From the NCBI GenBank assembly GCA_016281315.1, contig JAEEIJ010000051.1, forward strand, positions 1 to 64,000: a stretch of DNA of 64,000 bases. Direction: 5' to 3'. The first letter of the stretch is position 1; every line of letters starts with the position of its first letter. The position numbers and the translations under genes are program-made. This document shows, one piece after another, positions 8,339 through 20,441 of this stretch. This stretch comes from Bacteroidales bacterium (GTDB taxonomy: Bacteria > Bacteroidota > Bacteroidia > Bacteroidales > UBA932). The notes below the pieces were generated by a model that was not told where the DNA came from, ran no database searches, and saw nothing but the letters and a program-made list of their open reading frames with translations.

Positions 8339-8983
8339 TTATCGGTACAATTCCCGCAGGACGGCGAGGGATTTCACCTGGATGTTTGCGTCGGTGTGGA
8401 AGGAGAGGTATTTCAGGAGCGCCTCGCAGAGGGCGTTCCTGGCGGCTCCGGTGAGCGGGATGAGCATACTGGCCGAGAAATCCGGGCCGATGAATTCCTT
8501 CAGGGCCGGGAACTGATCCCCGGCGAAAGGCGCGATGTCCTCCGCGGACGGGCGGAAACCCAGGGCGCCGGCGAGTTCCACCAGCCAGCGCACGGGGAAA
8601 TTGGCGTAATCGGCCTCCAGGGCGTTCAGGGTGAGGACGCTGCCCACGCACCAGTCGTAGAGGCCGTCCTCCACGGCGCCGTCCCTGACGGTGCGAAGCA
8701 GCACTTCCGAAAGGAAAAGGGTCATTGTATTCTTGCGGAGGTCTCCGCGCACGTTCGTCAGGCCCTCTTTCAGGCTGATGCCGCGCAGGGTCCAGAGCTC
8801 GCTTTTGGGGTTTTCAATGACGTCCGCTTCAAGGATGTTCAGTGGCAGGAACAGCGTGGTGCCGGTCTTCCGGGCGCTGCGCACCAGGAAGCCCTTCCGC
8901 CCCCATTCGCGGGAGAGGGTGTGCACCACCAGGGCGTTGTCGCCCACCTTCGTGGTGGCCAGGACCAGCAGTTCGCTTGTCAT
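8339..8983 (-). CDS. recO: DNA repair protein RecO
   Basis: A 214-residue RecO. It opens with the family N-terminal OB fold (LLVLATTKVGDNALVVHTLSREWGRKGFLVRSARK) followed by the helical region (FLSEVLLRTVRDGAVEDGLYDW). RecO anneals SSB-coated DNA and loads RecA with RecR. No zinc-binding Cys cluster is seen, as in many Bacteroidota RecO. The start codon overlaps the rdgB stop as ATGA, so the two are translationally coupled and probably cotranscribed. Confidence 0.88.
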   Translation of the reverse strand: MTSELLVLATTKVGDNALVVHTLSREWGRKGFLVRSARKTGTTLFLPLNILEADVIENPKSELWTLRGISLKEGLTNVRGDLRKNTMTLFLSEVLLRTVRDGAVEDGLYDWCVGSVLTLNALEADYANFPVRWLVELAGALGFRPSAEDIAPFAGDQFPALKEFIGPDFSASMLIPLTGAARNALCEALLKYLSFHTDANIQVKSLAVLRELYR

Positions 8984-9558
8984 CCTTTAAGGAACTGAGC
9001 CATCTTACGGAGCGCCTTCCCACGGTGGGAAATGGCGTTTTTCACTTCTTCCCCCAGTTCGGCATTGGTCTGGGCGAACCCTTCAGGAATAAAGATGGGA
9101 TCGTAGCCGAAACCGCCCGAACCCGCTTTCTCGTGGCCGATGCGCCCTTCCATCACGCCGTCGAAAAAGTGCGGCTCGCCGCCCAGGATGAGCGTGACGC
9201 AGGTGCGGAAGCGCGCCGAGCGGGGCTCGCCGCCCCGGAGCGCCATTTCGTCGAGGAGTTTGGCGATGTTCTTCGCCGGTTCCTTGGAAGGGCCGGCATA
9301 CCGGGCCGTTTCCACGCCGGGGGCGCCGTCCAGTAAGTCTACTTCCAGGCCGGAATCATCGGCAAAACAGTCCATCCCGGTGCGCTCATAGATGTACTGC
9401 GCCTTCTGGAGGGAGTTTTCTTTCAGCGTGGAGCCCGTTTCGGGGATGTCTTCCGTAACGCCCAGGCTGGCGGCGGTCACGATTTGAATCCCGTCGCCCA
9501 GGATTTCCTGTGCCTCCCGGATTTTCCCGGGATTGCCGGTTGCGAATACCAGTTTCAT
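8980..9558 (-). CDS. rdgB: XTP/dITP diphosphatase (HAM1/RdgB family)
   Basis: A 192-residue nucleotide-pool sanitising enzyme that hydrolyses XTP and dITP. Motifs: MKLVFATGNPGKIREA at the start, FADDSGLEVDLLDGAPGVETARYAG, SGGFGYDPIFIPEG, and the C-terminal SHRGKALRKM. The ORF-track version starts 21 residues earlier, across the promoter box at 9565-9572; MKLVFATGNPGK is the conserved family start. First gene of the rdgB-recO pair, divergent from the polyprenyl synthetase gene. Confidence 0.93.
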   Translation of the reverse strand: MKLVFATGNPGKIREAQEILGDGIQIVTAASLGVTEDIPETGSTLKENSLQKAQYIYERTGMDCFADDSGLEVDLLDGAPGVETARYAGPSKEPAKNIAKLLDEMALRGGEPRSARFRTCVTLILGGEPHFFDGVMEGRIGHEKAGSGGFGYDPIFIPEGFAQTNAELGEEVKNAISHRGKALRKMAQFLKG

Positions 9559-9564
9559 AACGCA

Positions 9565-9572
9565 CAAAGATA
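9565..9572 (-). promoter_or_regulatory. -7 box (TATCTTTG) for rdgB-recO
   Basis: Minus-strand TATCTTTG is 6 bp upstream of the rdgB ATG. It is back-to-back with the plus-strand box at 9596. Confidence 0.6.
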
Positions 9573-9595
9573 CAAATTTATTCCGCCATTTTTTG

Positions 9596-9603
9596 TATAT
9601 TTG
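9596..9603 (+). promoter_or_regulatory. -7 box (TATATTTG) for the polyprenyl synthetase operon
   Basis: TATATTTG lies 20 bp upstream of the ATG at 9624 and forms a divergent promoter pair with that of rdgB. Confidence 0.6.
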
Positions 9604-9623
9604 CGAAGATATAGAGACCACGA

Positions 9624-10589
9624 ATGATTGCAGACACTATATTGGACCAGGCCGTAAAGGATCTGTTCGACGGCATCCGGTTCCAGGAAGGACCCGAGGG
9701 ACTGTATGACCCGCTGCGGTATATGATCGCCATCGGGGGGAAAAGGATCAGGCCGCGTTTGTGCCTGACCACCTACAGCATCTACAAACAGGCGCTCACG
9801 GAGGAGATCCTGCAGCCTGCGGCCGGCCTGGAAGTATTCCACACCTTCACCCTCATCCACGACGACATTATGGACCACAGTCCCCTGCGGCGGGGAAACC
9901 CCACCGTATGGAAGAAGTGGAGCGAAGACACCGCCATCCTGAGCGGGGACGTGATGAGCATCGATGCCTACAAACGCATCGCACAGGCGCCGGCCAGCAT
10001 TCTGCCCGAAGTACTGCAGCTGTTTTCCAAAACGGCTTCGGAGGTCTGCGACGGCCAGCAGCTGGATATGGACTTTGAAAAAAGAAACATCGTCCGGATG
10101 TCCGAATATATGCAGATGATCGGTCTCAAGACCGGCGTCCTTATCGCCTGCGCCGCCCGGATGGGGGCGCTCATCGGCGGGGCTTCCCGGGAAAGCCAGC
10201 AGCATCTGTACGACTATGGTTATCTCCTGGGCCTCGCCTTCCAGGTGGCCGATGACTACCTGGATGCCTACGGCGACGAGAAAGTGTTCGGCAAGCCCAT
10301 CGGCGGAGACATCCTGAACGGAAAGAAATCCTGGCTCACGGTGCGGGCCGTCGAATTGGGCGCAAAGGGGCTGGAAGAGGCCCTGGCGGACAACACCGCT
10401 GCGCCGGAAGAAAAAATCGCGCTCGTAAAGGCGCTCTATAACAGCGTAGGGGTGGCCGAAGAAGCCCGCAAGACCATCGGCGAACTCTCCGCGCAGGCCA
10501 TCGGCAAAGCCCGGGAGGCCGCCCTTCCCGAGGGCGGGCTGGAAGCCCTCGAACACTTCGCCCACGCCCTGGTGGGCCGCGTCAAATAG
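9624..10589 (+). CDS. Polyprenyl diphosphate synthase (trans-prenyltransferase)
   Basis: A 321-residue all-alpha prenyltransferase that condenses isopentenyl diphosphate onto allylic primers. GGKRIRP, the first Asp-rich motif DDIMD with its RRG follow-up (SPLRRGNPT), and the second motif DDYLD are all intact. It is one of two such enzymes in the window (the other is at 61558-62532). Chain length cannot be set from sequence; the more divergent FARM region fits the farnesyl/geranylgeranyl type. It heads a tight run with the beta-galactosidase and patatin genes. Confidence 0.88.
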   Translation: MIADTILDQAVKDLFDGIRFQEGPEGLYDPLRYMIAIGGKRIRPRLCLTTYSIYKQALTEEILQPAAGLEVFHTFTLIHDDIMDHSPLRRGNPTVWKKWSEDTAILSGDVMSIDAYKRIAQAPASILPEVLQLFSKTASEVCDGQQLDMDFEKRNIVRMSEYMQMIGLKTGVLIACAARMGALIGGASRESQQHLYDYGYLLGLAFQVADDYLDAYGDEKVFGKPIGGDILNGKKSWLTVRAVELGAKGLEEALADNTAAPEEKIALVKALYNSVGVAEEARKTIGELSAQAIGKAREAALPEGGLEALEHFAHALVGRVK

Positions 10590-10603
10590 GAAACATTTTT
10601 TAG

Positions 10604-14603
<4,000 letters not shown>

Positions 14604-14609
14604 TTTCCG

Positions 14610-14617
14610 TATCTTTG
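14610..14617 (+). promoter_or_regulatory. -7 box (TATCTTTG) for the SLBB exporter operon
   Basis: TATCTTTG lies 17 bp before the first ATG (14635) and just after the patatin stop, marking a new transcription unit. Confidence 0.6.
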
Positions 14618-14634
14618 TAGGCTATTTCGAAAAA

Positions 14635-17307
14635 ATGAAAAACTGCAATATGAAGAAAATCATCCTGACTCTTCTGTGCGTACTGCTCTCTGCGGCCGCT
14701 TTCGCCCAGTCTGCGGCCCTCATGAACATGGCACGGGAAGAACTGAACAAGAGAGGCCTTACGGAAGTTGAAGTCCGTGCCCGCCTGCTGCAGGAAGGCA
14801 TTGATGTAGACACCGTACCTCCCAGTGAATATGCCCAGTATCAGCCCCGCATCATGGCCATTCTGGACCAGATGCAGAATGAAAAAGTGGCAGGCGTAGC
14901 CGCGGCCGGCGAGAACATCCTGGTGGAAACCGCGGCCGATGCCCCCGTCACCACTACCGGGGAAGCCGTCGCCGAAGCCGAACTGAAGCAGGAACTGAAA
15001 GAGAACCACGTCTCCACGACCGAAGGAGACCACATCTACGGCCACAGTCTGTTCACGGGCAAGAGCTCGGAGGTGTTCCGCACCACCGACGGCGCCCAGG
15101 CCCCCGAGACCTATGTCCTGGGAGAAGGCGACGAAGTGCACATCTCCATCTTCGGCTCGTCCCAGACGGAAATCCATCAGCGCATCTCCTCCGACGGTTC
15201 CATCCAGCCCGCAGGTTCCTCGAAGATTTTCCTCAAGGGCCTCACCCTGGCCCAGGGCCGCAAACTCATCAAAACCCGGCTGGCCCAGCACTATTCCTTC
15301 CGGGAGGACCAGATTGCCGTCACCCTCAACACGGCCCGCACCCTTACTGTGAACATCTACGGTGAAGTGGGCGTTCAGGGCGGCTTCACCATCAGCGCCC
15401 TCAACACGGCTTTCAATGCCCTGGCGGCCGCCGGCGGTCCCACCGGCAAGGGTTCCATCCGCAACATCCAGCGCTCCCGCGGGGGCAAGACCACCCGCCT
15501 GGACCTGTATAAGTTCATCACCGGCGAAGAACCCGGAGAGGATTACAACCTCCAGAACAACGACATCCTCTTTGTCCCGGTGGCCGACAAAATCGTTCGC
15601 ATCGAAGGTGCCGTAAACCGTCCTATGAGTTATGAAATGGTGGACGGAGAAACCCTCCTGGATCTTCTCACCTATGCAGGCGGTCTCCGGAACGACGCCT
15701 ACCCCGAGTTCGTACAGATCGAGCGCTTCAAGGACGGGGAGAAGATTCTGGTGGAATACAACCTCTCGCAGGTGGTTGCCGGCTACAAACAGGTGGTATT
15801 GGAGGCCGGTGACATCATCCGCGTCAAAGACATCAACAAGCCGATGGAGAACTTCGTGAACATCGCCGGCGATGTCTACTACGGCGGGCAGTACAACTAC
15901 GACAACAACCGGAGCCTCCTGAAACTCCTGGAGGCCGCCCAGCCGCGCCGCACCGTCCGCAAGGAATACGTACTGGTGGAGCGCACCCGCCCGGACGACA
16001 CCGTGGAAGTGCTCTCGGTCCCCTACCCCGGAGAGAACGGCAATCCGGACTTCATCCTTCAGCCGCGCGACCGTGTGACCGTGCTGCGCCTGGCAGACTT
16101 CCGCGACGAAGCCACCATCAGCGTCCACGGCCAGGTGCGGGAGCCTTTCACCCGTGAATTCGGCGTGAACGACCGGATGAGCATCTCTCAGGCCATCGAA
16201 CTGGCCGGCGGCCTGAAGTCCAGCGTCTATCCCGTGGCCTATATCTTCCGGAAGGACCTTACCAACAGCGCCAAGATGGAATACATCCCCGTCAATATCG
16301 AAAGCGAAGGGGACACGCTCCTGCAGCCCGGTGACGAACTTCGCGTCTACGACAACAGCACCTACACCCGGATGGGCGAGGTGCGCGTGAGCGGCGCCAT
16401 CCACAACTCCCTCGCCATCACTTTCGATCCGTCCCTTACGGTTTATGACCTCATCACCATGGCCGGCGGCTTTACCCAGTTCGCCGCCACGGACCACGTG
16501 GAAGTATTCCGCCTGGATCTGAGCGACAAGACCGCCAAGCTGGACTGCATCACACTGCAGGTGGGTGAGGATTTCAAACCCCTGGATCCCAACTTCCAAC
16601 TTCAGCCCTATGACCACATCGTGGTGCGCCAGATTCCCAATATGGGCACGGACCGCATCGTGGAGCTGAACGGCCGCGTGAAGTATCCCGGCGTCTACGT
16701 CCTCAACACCGGACGCACCCAGCTCTCGGAAATTATCAAGATGGCCGGCGGCCTGATGGACGACGCCACGCCTTACTGCCGCCTCTTCCGCACCTACAAG
16801 GGACGCGGCAGCATCGGCCTGAACCTGAAGGAGGCCGAAAAACACAAGAACAGCGAGAAATACGATCCCATCCTGATGGGCGGCGACGTCATTAACATCG
16901 ACCGCGAGGAGAATACGGTGATCATCCGCGAGCACGGAACCCTGATGAGCCAGTATACGCCGCCGGAGTATTCCGTGGACGAGAAACTCATCGTCTATCA
17001 GGGCCCGAAGAGCGCAAAGTGGTACATCAACCACTTCGCCGGCGGATTCCAGAAATACGCGGACCGCAACAGCGTCACCGTCACGATGCCCAACAACCAG
17101 AGCGAAGGCACCAAGCACTTCCTCTTCTGGCGCATCTATCCCAAGGTGCAGCCCGGCGGCGTGATTACGATGCGGATGAACGCGGAGAAGAAGGAAAAGG
17201 ACGAAAAGCCCAAGGAGAAAGTCCACTGGGAGCAGGTGGCCGCGAGTTCGCTCAGCGCCCTCACCAGCATCGTCAGTATGATCCTGCTCGTCGAACGTCT
17301 TAACTAA
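14635..17307 (+). CDS. Polysaccharide biosynthesis/export protein with six SLBB domains (Wza-like)
   Basis: An 890-residue outer-membrane polysaccharide export protein. Signal peptide (MKKIILTLLCVLLSAAAFAQ; the ATG at 14650 is an alternative start), then a Poly_export domain near residue 160 (YVLGEGDEVHISIFG). Six SLBB repeats follow, starting near 242 (GEVGVQGGFTIS), 323 (EGAVNRPMSYEM), 411 (AGDVYYGGQYNY), 498 (HGQVREPFTREF), 586 (SGAIHNSLAITF) and 679 (NGRVKYPGVYVL). The C-terminal helix ASSLSALTSIVSMILL fits the membrane-spanning end of Wza-type proteins. More SLBB repeats than canonical Wza, typical of Bacteroidota. Pairs with the Wzz-like gene 5 bp downstream. Confidence 0.9.
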   Translation: MKNCNMKKIILTLLCVLLSAAAFAQSAALMNMAREELNKRGLTEVEVRARLLQEGIDVDTVPPSEYAQYQPRIMAILDQMQNEKVAGVAAAGENILVETAADAPVTTTGEAVAEAELKQELKENHVSTTEGDHIYGHSLFTGKSSEVFRTTDGAQAPETYVLGEGDEVHISIFGSSQTEIHQRISSDGSIQPAGSSKIFLKGLTLAQGRKLIKTRLAQHYSFREDQIAVTLNTARTLTVNIYGEVGVQGGFTISALNTAFNALAAAGGPTGKGSIRNIQRSRGGKTTRLDLYKFITGEEPGEDYNLQNNDILFVPVADKIVRIEGAVNRPMSYEMVDGETLLDLLTYAGGLRNDAYPEFVQIERFKDGEKILVEYNLSQVVAGYKQVVLEAGDIIRVKDINKPMENFVNIAGDVYYGGQYNYDNNRSLLKLLEAAQPRRTVRKEYVLVERTRPDDTVEVLSVPYPGENGNPDFILQPRDRVTVLRLADFRDEATISVHGQVREPFTREFGVNDRMSISQAIELAGGLKSSVYPVAYIFRKDLTNSAKMEYIPVNIESEGDTLLQPGDELRVYDNSTYTRMGEVRVSGAIHNSLAITFDPSLTVYDLITMAGGFTQFAATDHVEVFRLDLSDKTAKLDCITLQVGEDFKPLDPNFQLQPYDHIVVRQIPNMGTDRIVELNGRVKYPGVYVLNTGRTQLSEIIKMAGGLMDDATPYCRLFRTYKGRGSIGLNLKEAEKHKNSEKYDPILMGGDVINIDREENTVIIREHGTLMSQYTPPEYSVDEKLIVYQGPKSAKWYINHFAGGFQKYADRNSVTVTMPNNQSEGTKHFLFWRIYPKVQPGGVITMRMNAEKKEKDEKPKEKVHWEQVAASSLSALTSIVSMILLVERLN

Positions 17308-17312
17308 GGACT

Positions 17313-18464
17313 ATGGAAGAGAACCGCAACAACGCCCCCCAGGAGGAGGAAGGCATCGACTTTATCGCCCTGGCAAAAAGCCTCTGGGCCGGCCGCAAGA
17401 CCATCATCATCTGCACAGCCGTCTTTATGGCGCTGGGCCTGCTGGCCGCCCTTACGATGAAACGCACCTACACCGTTTCTTCAGTGATGGTGCCTCAGCT
17501 GGGCTCTTCCCGCAGCGCCTCCTCACTCCTGAGCCTGGTGGGCGGAACGGCGTTCGACATCGGCGCCCAGTCCGGCGGCCAGGATCTCTCCCCGCTTGTG
17601 TATCCCCAGATTGTGGGCAGCTCCACCTACCTCCTGGAGCTGGCCAATACGCCCCTGCACTATGCCAAGGCCGATACAGCCGTGAGTATGGCCACCTACG
17701 CCAAGGAGTACAGCAAACCCACAGTGATGGGGACCATTATGAAATACACCATCGGCCTGCCGGGTACGCTCATCGGCCTGCTGAAAAAAGACCAGCCGGA
17801 GCCTTTCGCGGACAGCACCCTTGCGGGCAATGTATTCCCTCTGAAGCCCGTCAAACTCACCAAGGATGAGGCCGCCATCGTGAAGGCAGTTAGCCAGTGC
17901 GTTTCCCTGTCGGTGGACAAGAAGGAGGGCTACCTGGTACTCACCGTAACGGGCTCGGAGCCGCTGCAGACCGCCGAACTGGGCGTGAAAGCCCAGCAGC
18001 TCCTGCAGGACGAGCTAACCCGTTTCCGCACGGAAAAGGCCCAGAAGCAGCTGGAGTATGTAGAAGGCCGATATAAAGAGATTAAGGCGGAAACGGAGTC
18101 CGTCCAGGCCGCCCTGGCCGCCGCTACGGACCGCGCACAGGGGATGACCACCACGCGCGCCCGCATCGAACACGACAGGCTGCAGACCCGATATGTGGTC
18201 CTGAGCTCCATTTATACGGAACTGGCCAAGCAGCTGGAACAGGCCAAGATGCAGGTGAAGCGCGACACCCCGGTGATGGCGGTTGTCCAGCCCATCACGG
18301 TGCCCCGTCAGCCGTCCAACAGCCGTGCCAAGAAACTTATCATCTGGACCTTCTTCGGCATCATCCTGGGCTGCGGCATCGTGCTCGGAAAGAGCTATCT
18401 TCCCAAGGTGAAGGAACTCATCGCTTCCGTGAAGGACGAGAAGAAAGAGGAAGAGGAGGCCTAA
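17313..18464 (+). CDS. Wzz/chain-length determinant family protein
   Basis: A 383-residue inner-membrane polysaccharide co-polymerase. The first helix is TIIICTAVFMALGLLAAL, followed by a large periplasmic domain with coiled-coil character (EYVEGRYKEIKAETESVQAALAAA). The Pro-rich segment before the second helix (ITVPRQPSN) precedes LIIWTFFGIILGCGIVLG and an acidic tail. No C-terminal BY-kinase is fused, so it is the Wzz rather than the Wzc form. Works with the SLBB exporter to control or export surface glycan; no glycosyltransferases are nearby. Overlaps the next, convergent gene by 4 bp. Confidence 0.88.
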   Translation: MEENRNNAPQEEEGIDFIALAKSLWAGRKTIIICTAVFMALGLLAALTMKRTYTVSSVMVPQLGSSRSASSLLSLVGGTAFDIGAQSGGQDLSPLVYPQIVGSSTYLLELANTPLHYAKADTAVSMATYAKEYSKPTVMGTIMKYTIGLPGTLIGLLKKDQPEPFADSTLAGNVFPLKPVKLTKDEAAIVKAVSQCVSLSVDKKEGYLVLTVTGSEPLQTAELGVKAQQLLQDELTRFRTEKAQKQLEYVEGRYKEIKAETESVQAALAAATDRAQGMTTTRARIEHDRLQTRYVVLSSIYTELAKQLEQAKMQVKRDTPVMAVVQPITVPRQPSNSRAKKLIIWTFFGIILGCGIVLGKSYLPKVKELIASVKDEKKEEEEA

Positions 18465-19339
18465 TTCAGGCGCTTATAGGTCCGCTCCATAAAATGGAAC
18501 GTATTCTCCCCGGAAATGGTGCAGTTGTCACTTTTCCCGTTCAGGGTTGTGGAGAGCGTATTCCCGTTTAAAGAATAGGTCCCCCGGTCGAAGATCATCT
18601 GCGTGCCGCTGTAAATCTGAACGCGGGAGAAAGAATGGTCTGTATCAAAGAGCATCAGCCCCGGAGAAGTACTGGTCCCCAATGTATAGTACCAAAAAGT
18701 GCCTACGAGGTCCGCGTCGCCTCCAGTGCCCTCCGGTTCAGGGAAGGTAACGTGCCAGCGTTTATCCAGCAGCATAATGTCTGAGAACAGCCAGGCAGTA
18801 TTGTCCCCAACAGTCCAAGTGTATTCCCGGGGCGTGAACTGCACATTTTGCACTTCCCAGGACAGCGGAACGCCTTCCTGATACCCGGTCACAACAAAGG
18901 AAGCCAAGGTGAGATGTTCCTCGTCCGGTAAATAATAGACATAGAGGTCTCCGTCGTTCACCCCCACCCAGACCGACTGCTCACGCTGTGAAGGCTTCTG
19001 TACCGTCAGACGGCCCATATCCTTGTTCTTGCTGTTTTTCAGATTGGAAAAAGTGCGGATGAGATTGAACTCCATCCCGTCCTCACAGGAGATGGTAGCC
19101 CTATGGCCGTCGCAGGTATAGGGCCCATGGTTTTCCTGAATGGCGCCCGTGGCAAGGTCCTTCTGCAGGACGCAGGCCGTGCCGTCCAGGTCGAAGTGAA
19201 TATAGGCCCGCTTGCCGTTCAGTTCATACACCCATTCCGTTCCCGGAAGATGAATGTAAAGAGGTTCCAGGAGTTTGCTGCAGGAGGCAAGCGAGGCGGC
19301 GGCCGCTATTATAATAATAAAGGTAAGGGCTCTTCTCAT
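18461..19339 (-). CDS. Hypothetical lipoprotein
   Basis: A 292-residue lipoprotein I do not recognise. SPII signal with lipobox LASC (MRRALTFIIIIAAAASLASCSK). Two similar beta-rich halves each read like a small lipocalin-type barrel: one begins LPGTEWVYELNGKRAYIHFD, the other LVGTFWYYTLGTSTSPGLMLFD, and both place GT-W-Y at the start. The same 'GTxW' opening in both halves suggests internal duplication. The ORF track adds 9 residues upstream, but MRRAL directly precedes the hydrophobic stretch. Divergent from the next gene, with back-to-back promoter boxes. Confidence 0.7.
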   Translation of the reverse strand: MRRALTFIIIIAAAASLASCSKLLEPLYIHLPGTEWVYELNGKRAYIHFDLDGTACVLQKDLATGAIQENHGPYTCDGHRATISCEDGMEFNLIRTFSNLKNSKNKDMGRLTVQKPSQREQSVWVGVNDGDLYVYYLPDEEHLTLASFVVTGYQEGVPLSWEVQNVQFTPREYTWTVGDNTAWLFSDIMLLDKRWHVTFPEPEGTGGDADLVGTFWYYTLGTSTSPGLMLFDTDHSFSRVQIYSGTQMIFDRGTYSLNGNTLSTTLNGKSDNCTISGENTFHFMERTYKRLN

Positions 19340-19365
19340 AGGGGCACGGATCTTGTTCCAAAGCA

Positions 19366-19373
19366 CAAAAGTA
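19366..19373 (-). promoter_or_regulatory. -7 box (TACTTTTG) for the hypothetical lipoprotein gene
   Basis: Minus-strand TACTTTTG is 26 bp upstream of the ATG at 19339. Paired with a plus-strand box at 19385. Confidence 0.5.
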
Positions 19374-19384
19374 CGAATTTTTTC

Positions 19385-19392
19385 GTAATTTT
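19385..19392 (+). promoter_or_regulatory. -7 box (TAATTTTG) for the 19411 gene
   Basis: TAATTTTG lies 18 bp upstream of the ATG at 19411. Confidence 0.5.
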
Positions 19393-19410
19393 GCCCGACA
19401 AACCCTTGCT

Positions 19411-20403
19411 ATGAGAAGAATCTTCGTCCTTACGCTGGCGCTTTGCGCGGTCCTTTCCGCCCCTGCCCAGACTATCCGCACCAACTACCGCTCCGGCGGC
19501 ATCACCCATATTTCCACCGCCTATGAAAGCCTCTCGCTGGACGGCATTCCGGCCGAAATGCGCGTGGAAAAGGCCGTTTTCCCGGATGGTGGGACCCTTT
19601 ACCTGCTGTACCTGAACCTCTGGCAGAAAACGGCCGTAAACGTCCCTAAAGGCGTTAAAATGGCCGTCAACCTGCAGGGCGGGAAGCTGGTGCGCCTGGA
19701 CCAGATGGGAAGCGACAAAGCCACCAAAAGCCGGATGGATAATGGATTGTATCTGAACCGGCTGAAATATGCGGCGGAGGCGGCCGATATGGAGAAAATG
19801 CTGACGGGCATCAAAAGCGTAGACATCATAACGGGCTGGGATCCGGACGATTATGTGCAGGCCAGTTTTACCGAGGATGAATTCGCCGCCCTGCTCCGTC
19901 GCCACTGCGAAGCCATCCAAAATGCGGCAGACAATACCATCGATCTGAAAGCCAGTCTTGCCGGCTATACGGAAAACCGGAACAGCACCCTTTCCTCTGC
20001 CAATCCGCTGGTAGCTCGCGGCAGCCGATACGACTACAATCTCATCCTCACCCACCTTTATTATAAAGGGACCAACAGCGAAGATCTGGACCTGGCCTTT
20101 GCCATCGGAAGCCCCGGCAACGAACGCTTCCATTTCACCTACGACGCGCCGGTGGTTTTCAAGCTCTGCGACGGGAGCGAACTCCGTCTTTTGCAGACCC
20201 GGGACGATGTGAATTTCGTCTGTGTTTACCCCACCTTGGAAGAGGTCTTCCGGCTGGCAAACGCAGGGGTAAAAAGCATTACGATTACCTGTGAAGACGG
20301 TAGCTTTACAGACGAATTTGCGCCCCGTGAAGACGGAGCGCTGAGCTTCTCGGACGCCGTTAACCAGGAGCTTCAACTGCTGCTTTCCCTCAGCCCCCGG
20401 TAG
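19411..20403 (+). CDS. Hypothetical secreted protein
   Basis: A 330-residue exported protein of unknown function. Signal peptide MRRIFVLTLALCAVLSAPAQ, then a mixed alpha/beta sequence with no catalytic motif I recognise. Two segments, GGTLYLLYLNLWQKTAVNVP near residue 55 and FHFTYDAPVVFKLCDGSELRL near 235, look like equivalent beta-sandwich strands, so an internal repeat is possible. A long middle segment is helical (DMEKMLTGIKSVDIITG). Single gene divergent from the lipoprotein gene and convergent with the OmpA-like gene. Confidence 0.65.
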   Translation: MRRIFVLTLALCAVLSAPAQTIRTNYRSGGITHISTAYESLSLDGIPAEMRVEKAVFPDGGTLYLLYLNLWQKTAVNVPKGVKMAVNLQGGKLVRLDQMGSDKATKSRMDNGLYLNRLKYAAEAADMEKMLTGIKSVDIITGWDPDDYVQASFTEDEFAALLRRHCEAIQNAADNTIDLKASLAGYTENRNSTLSSANPLVARGSRYDYNLILTHLYYKGTNSEDLDLAFAIGSPGNERFHFTYDAPVVFKLCDGSELRLLQTRDDVNFVCVYPTLEEVFRLANAGVKSITITCEDGSFTDEFAPREDGALSFSDAVNQELQLLLSLSPR

Positions 20404-20441
20404 TGGGCTTGTTTCAAAATTTAAATATTAGATTTTGATAC

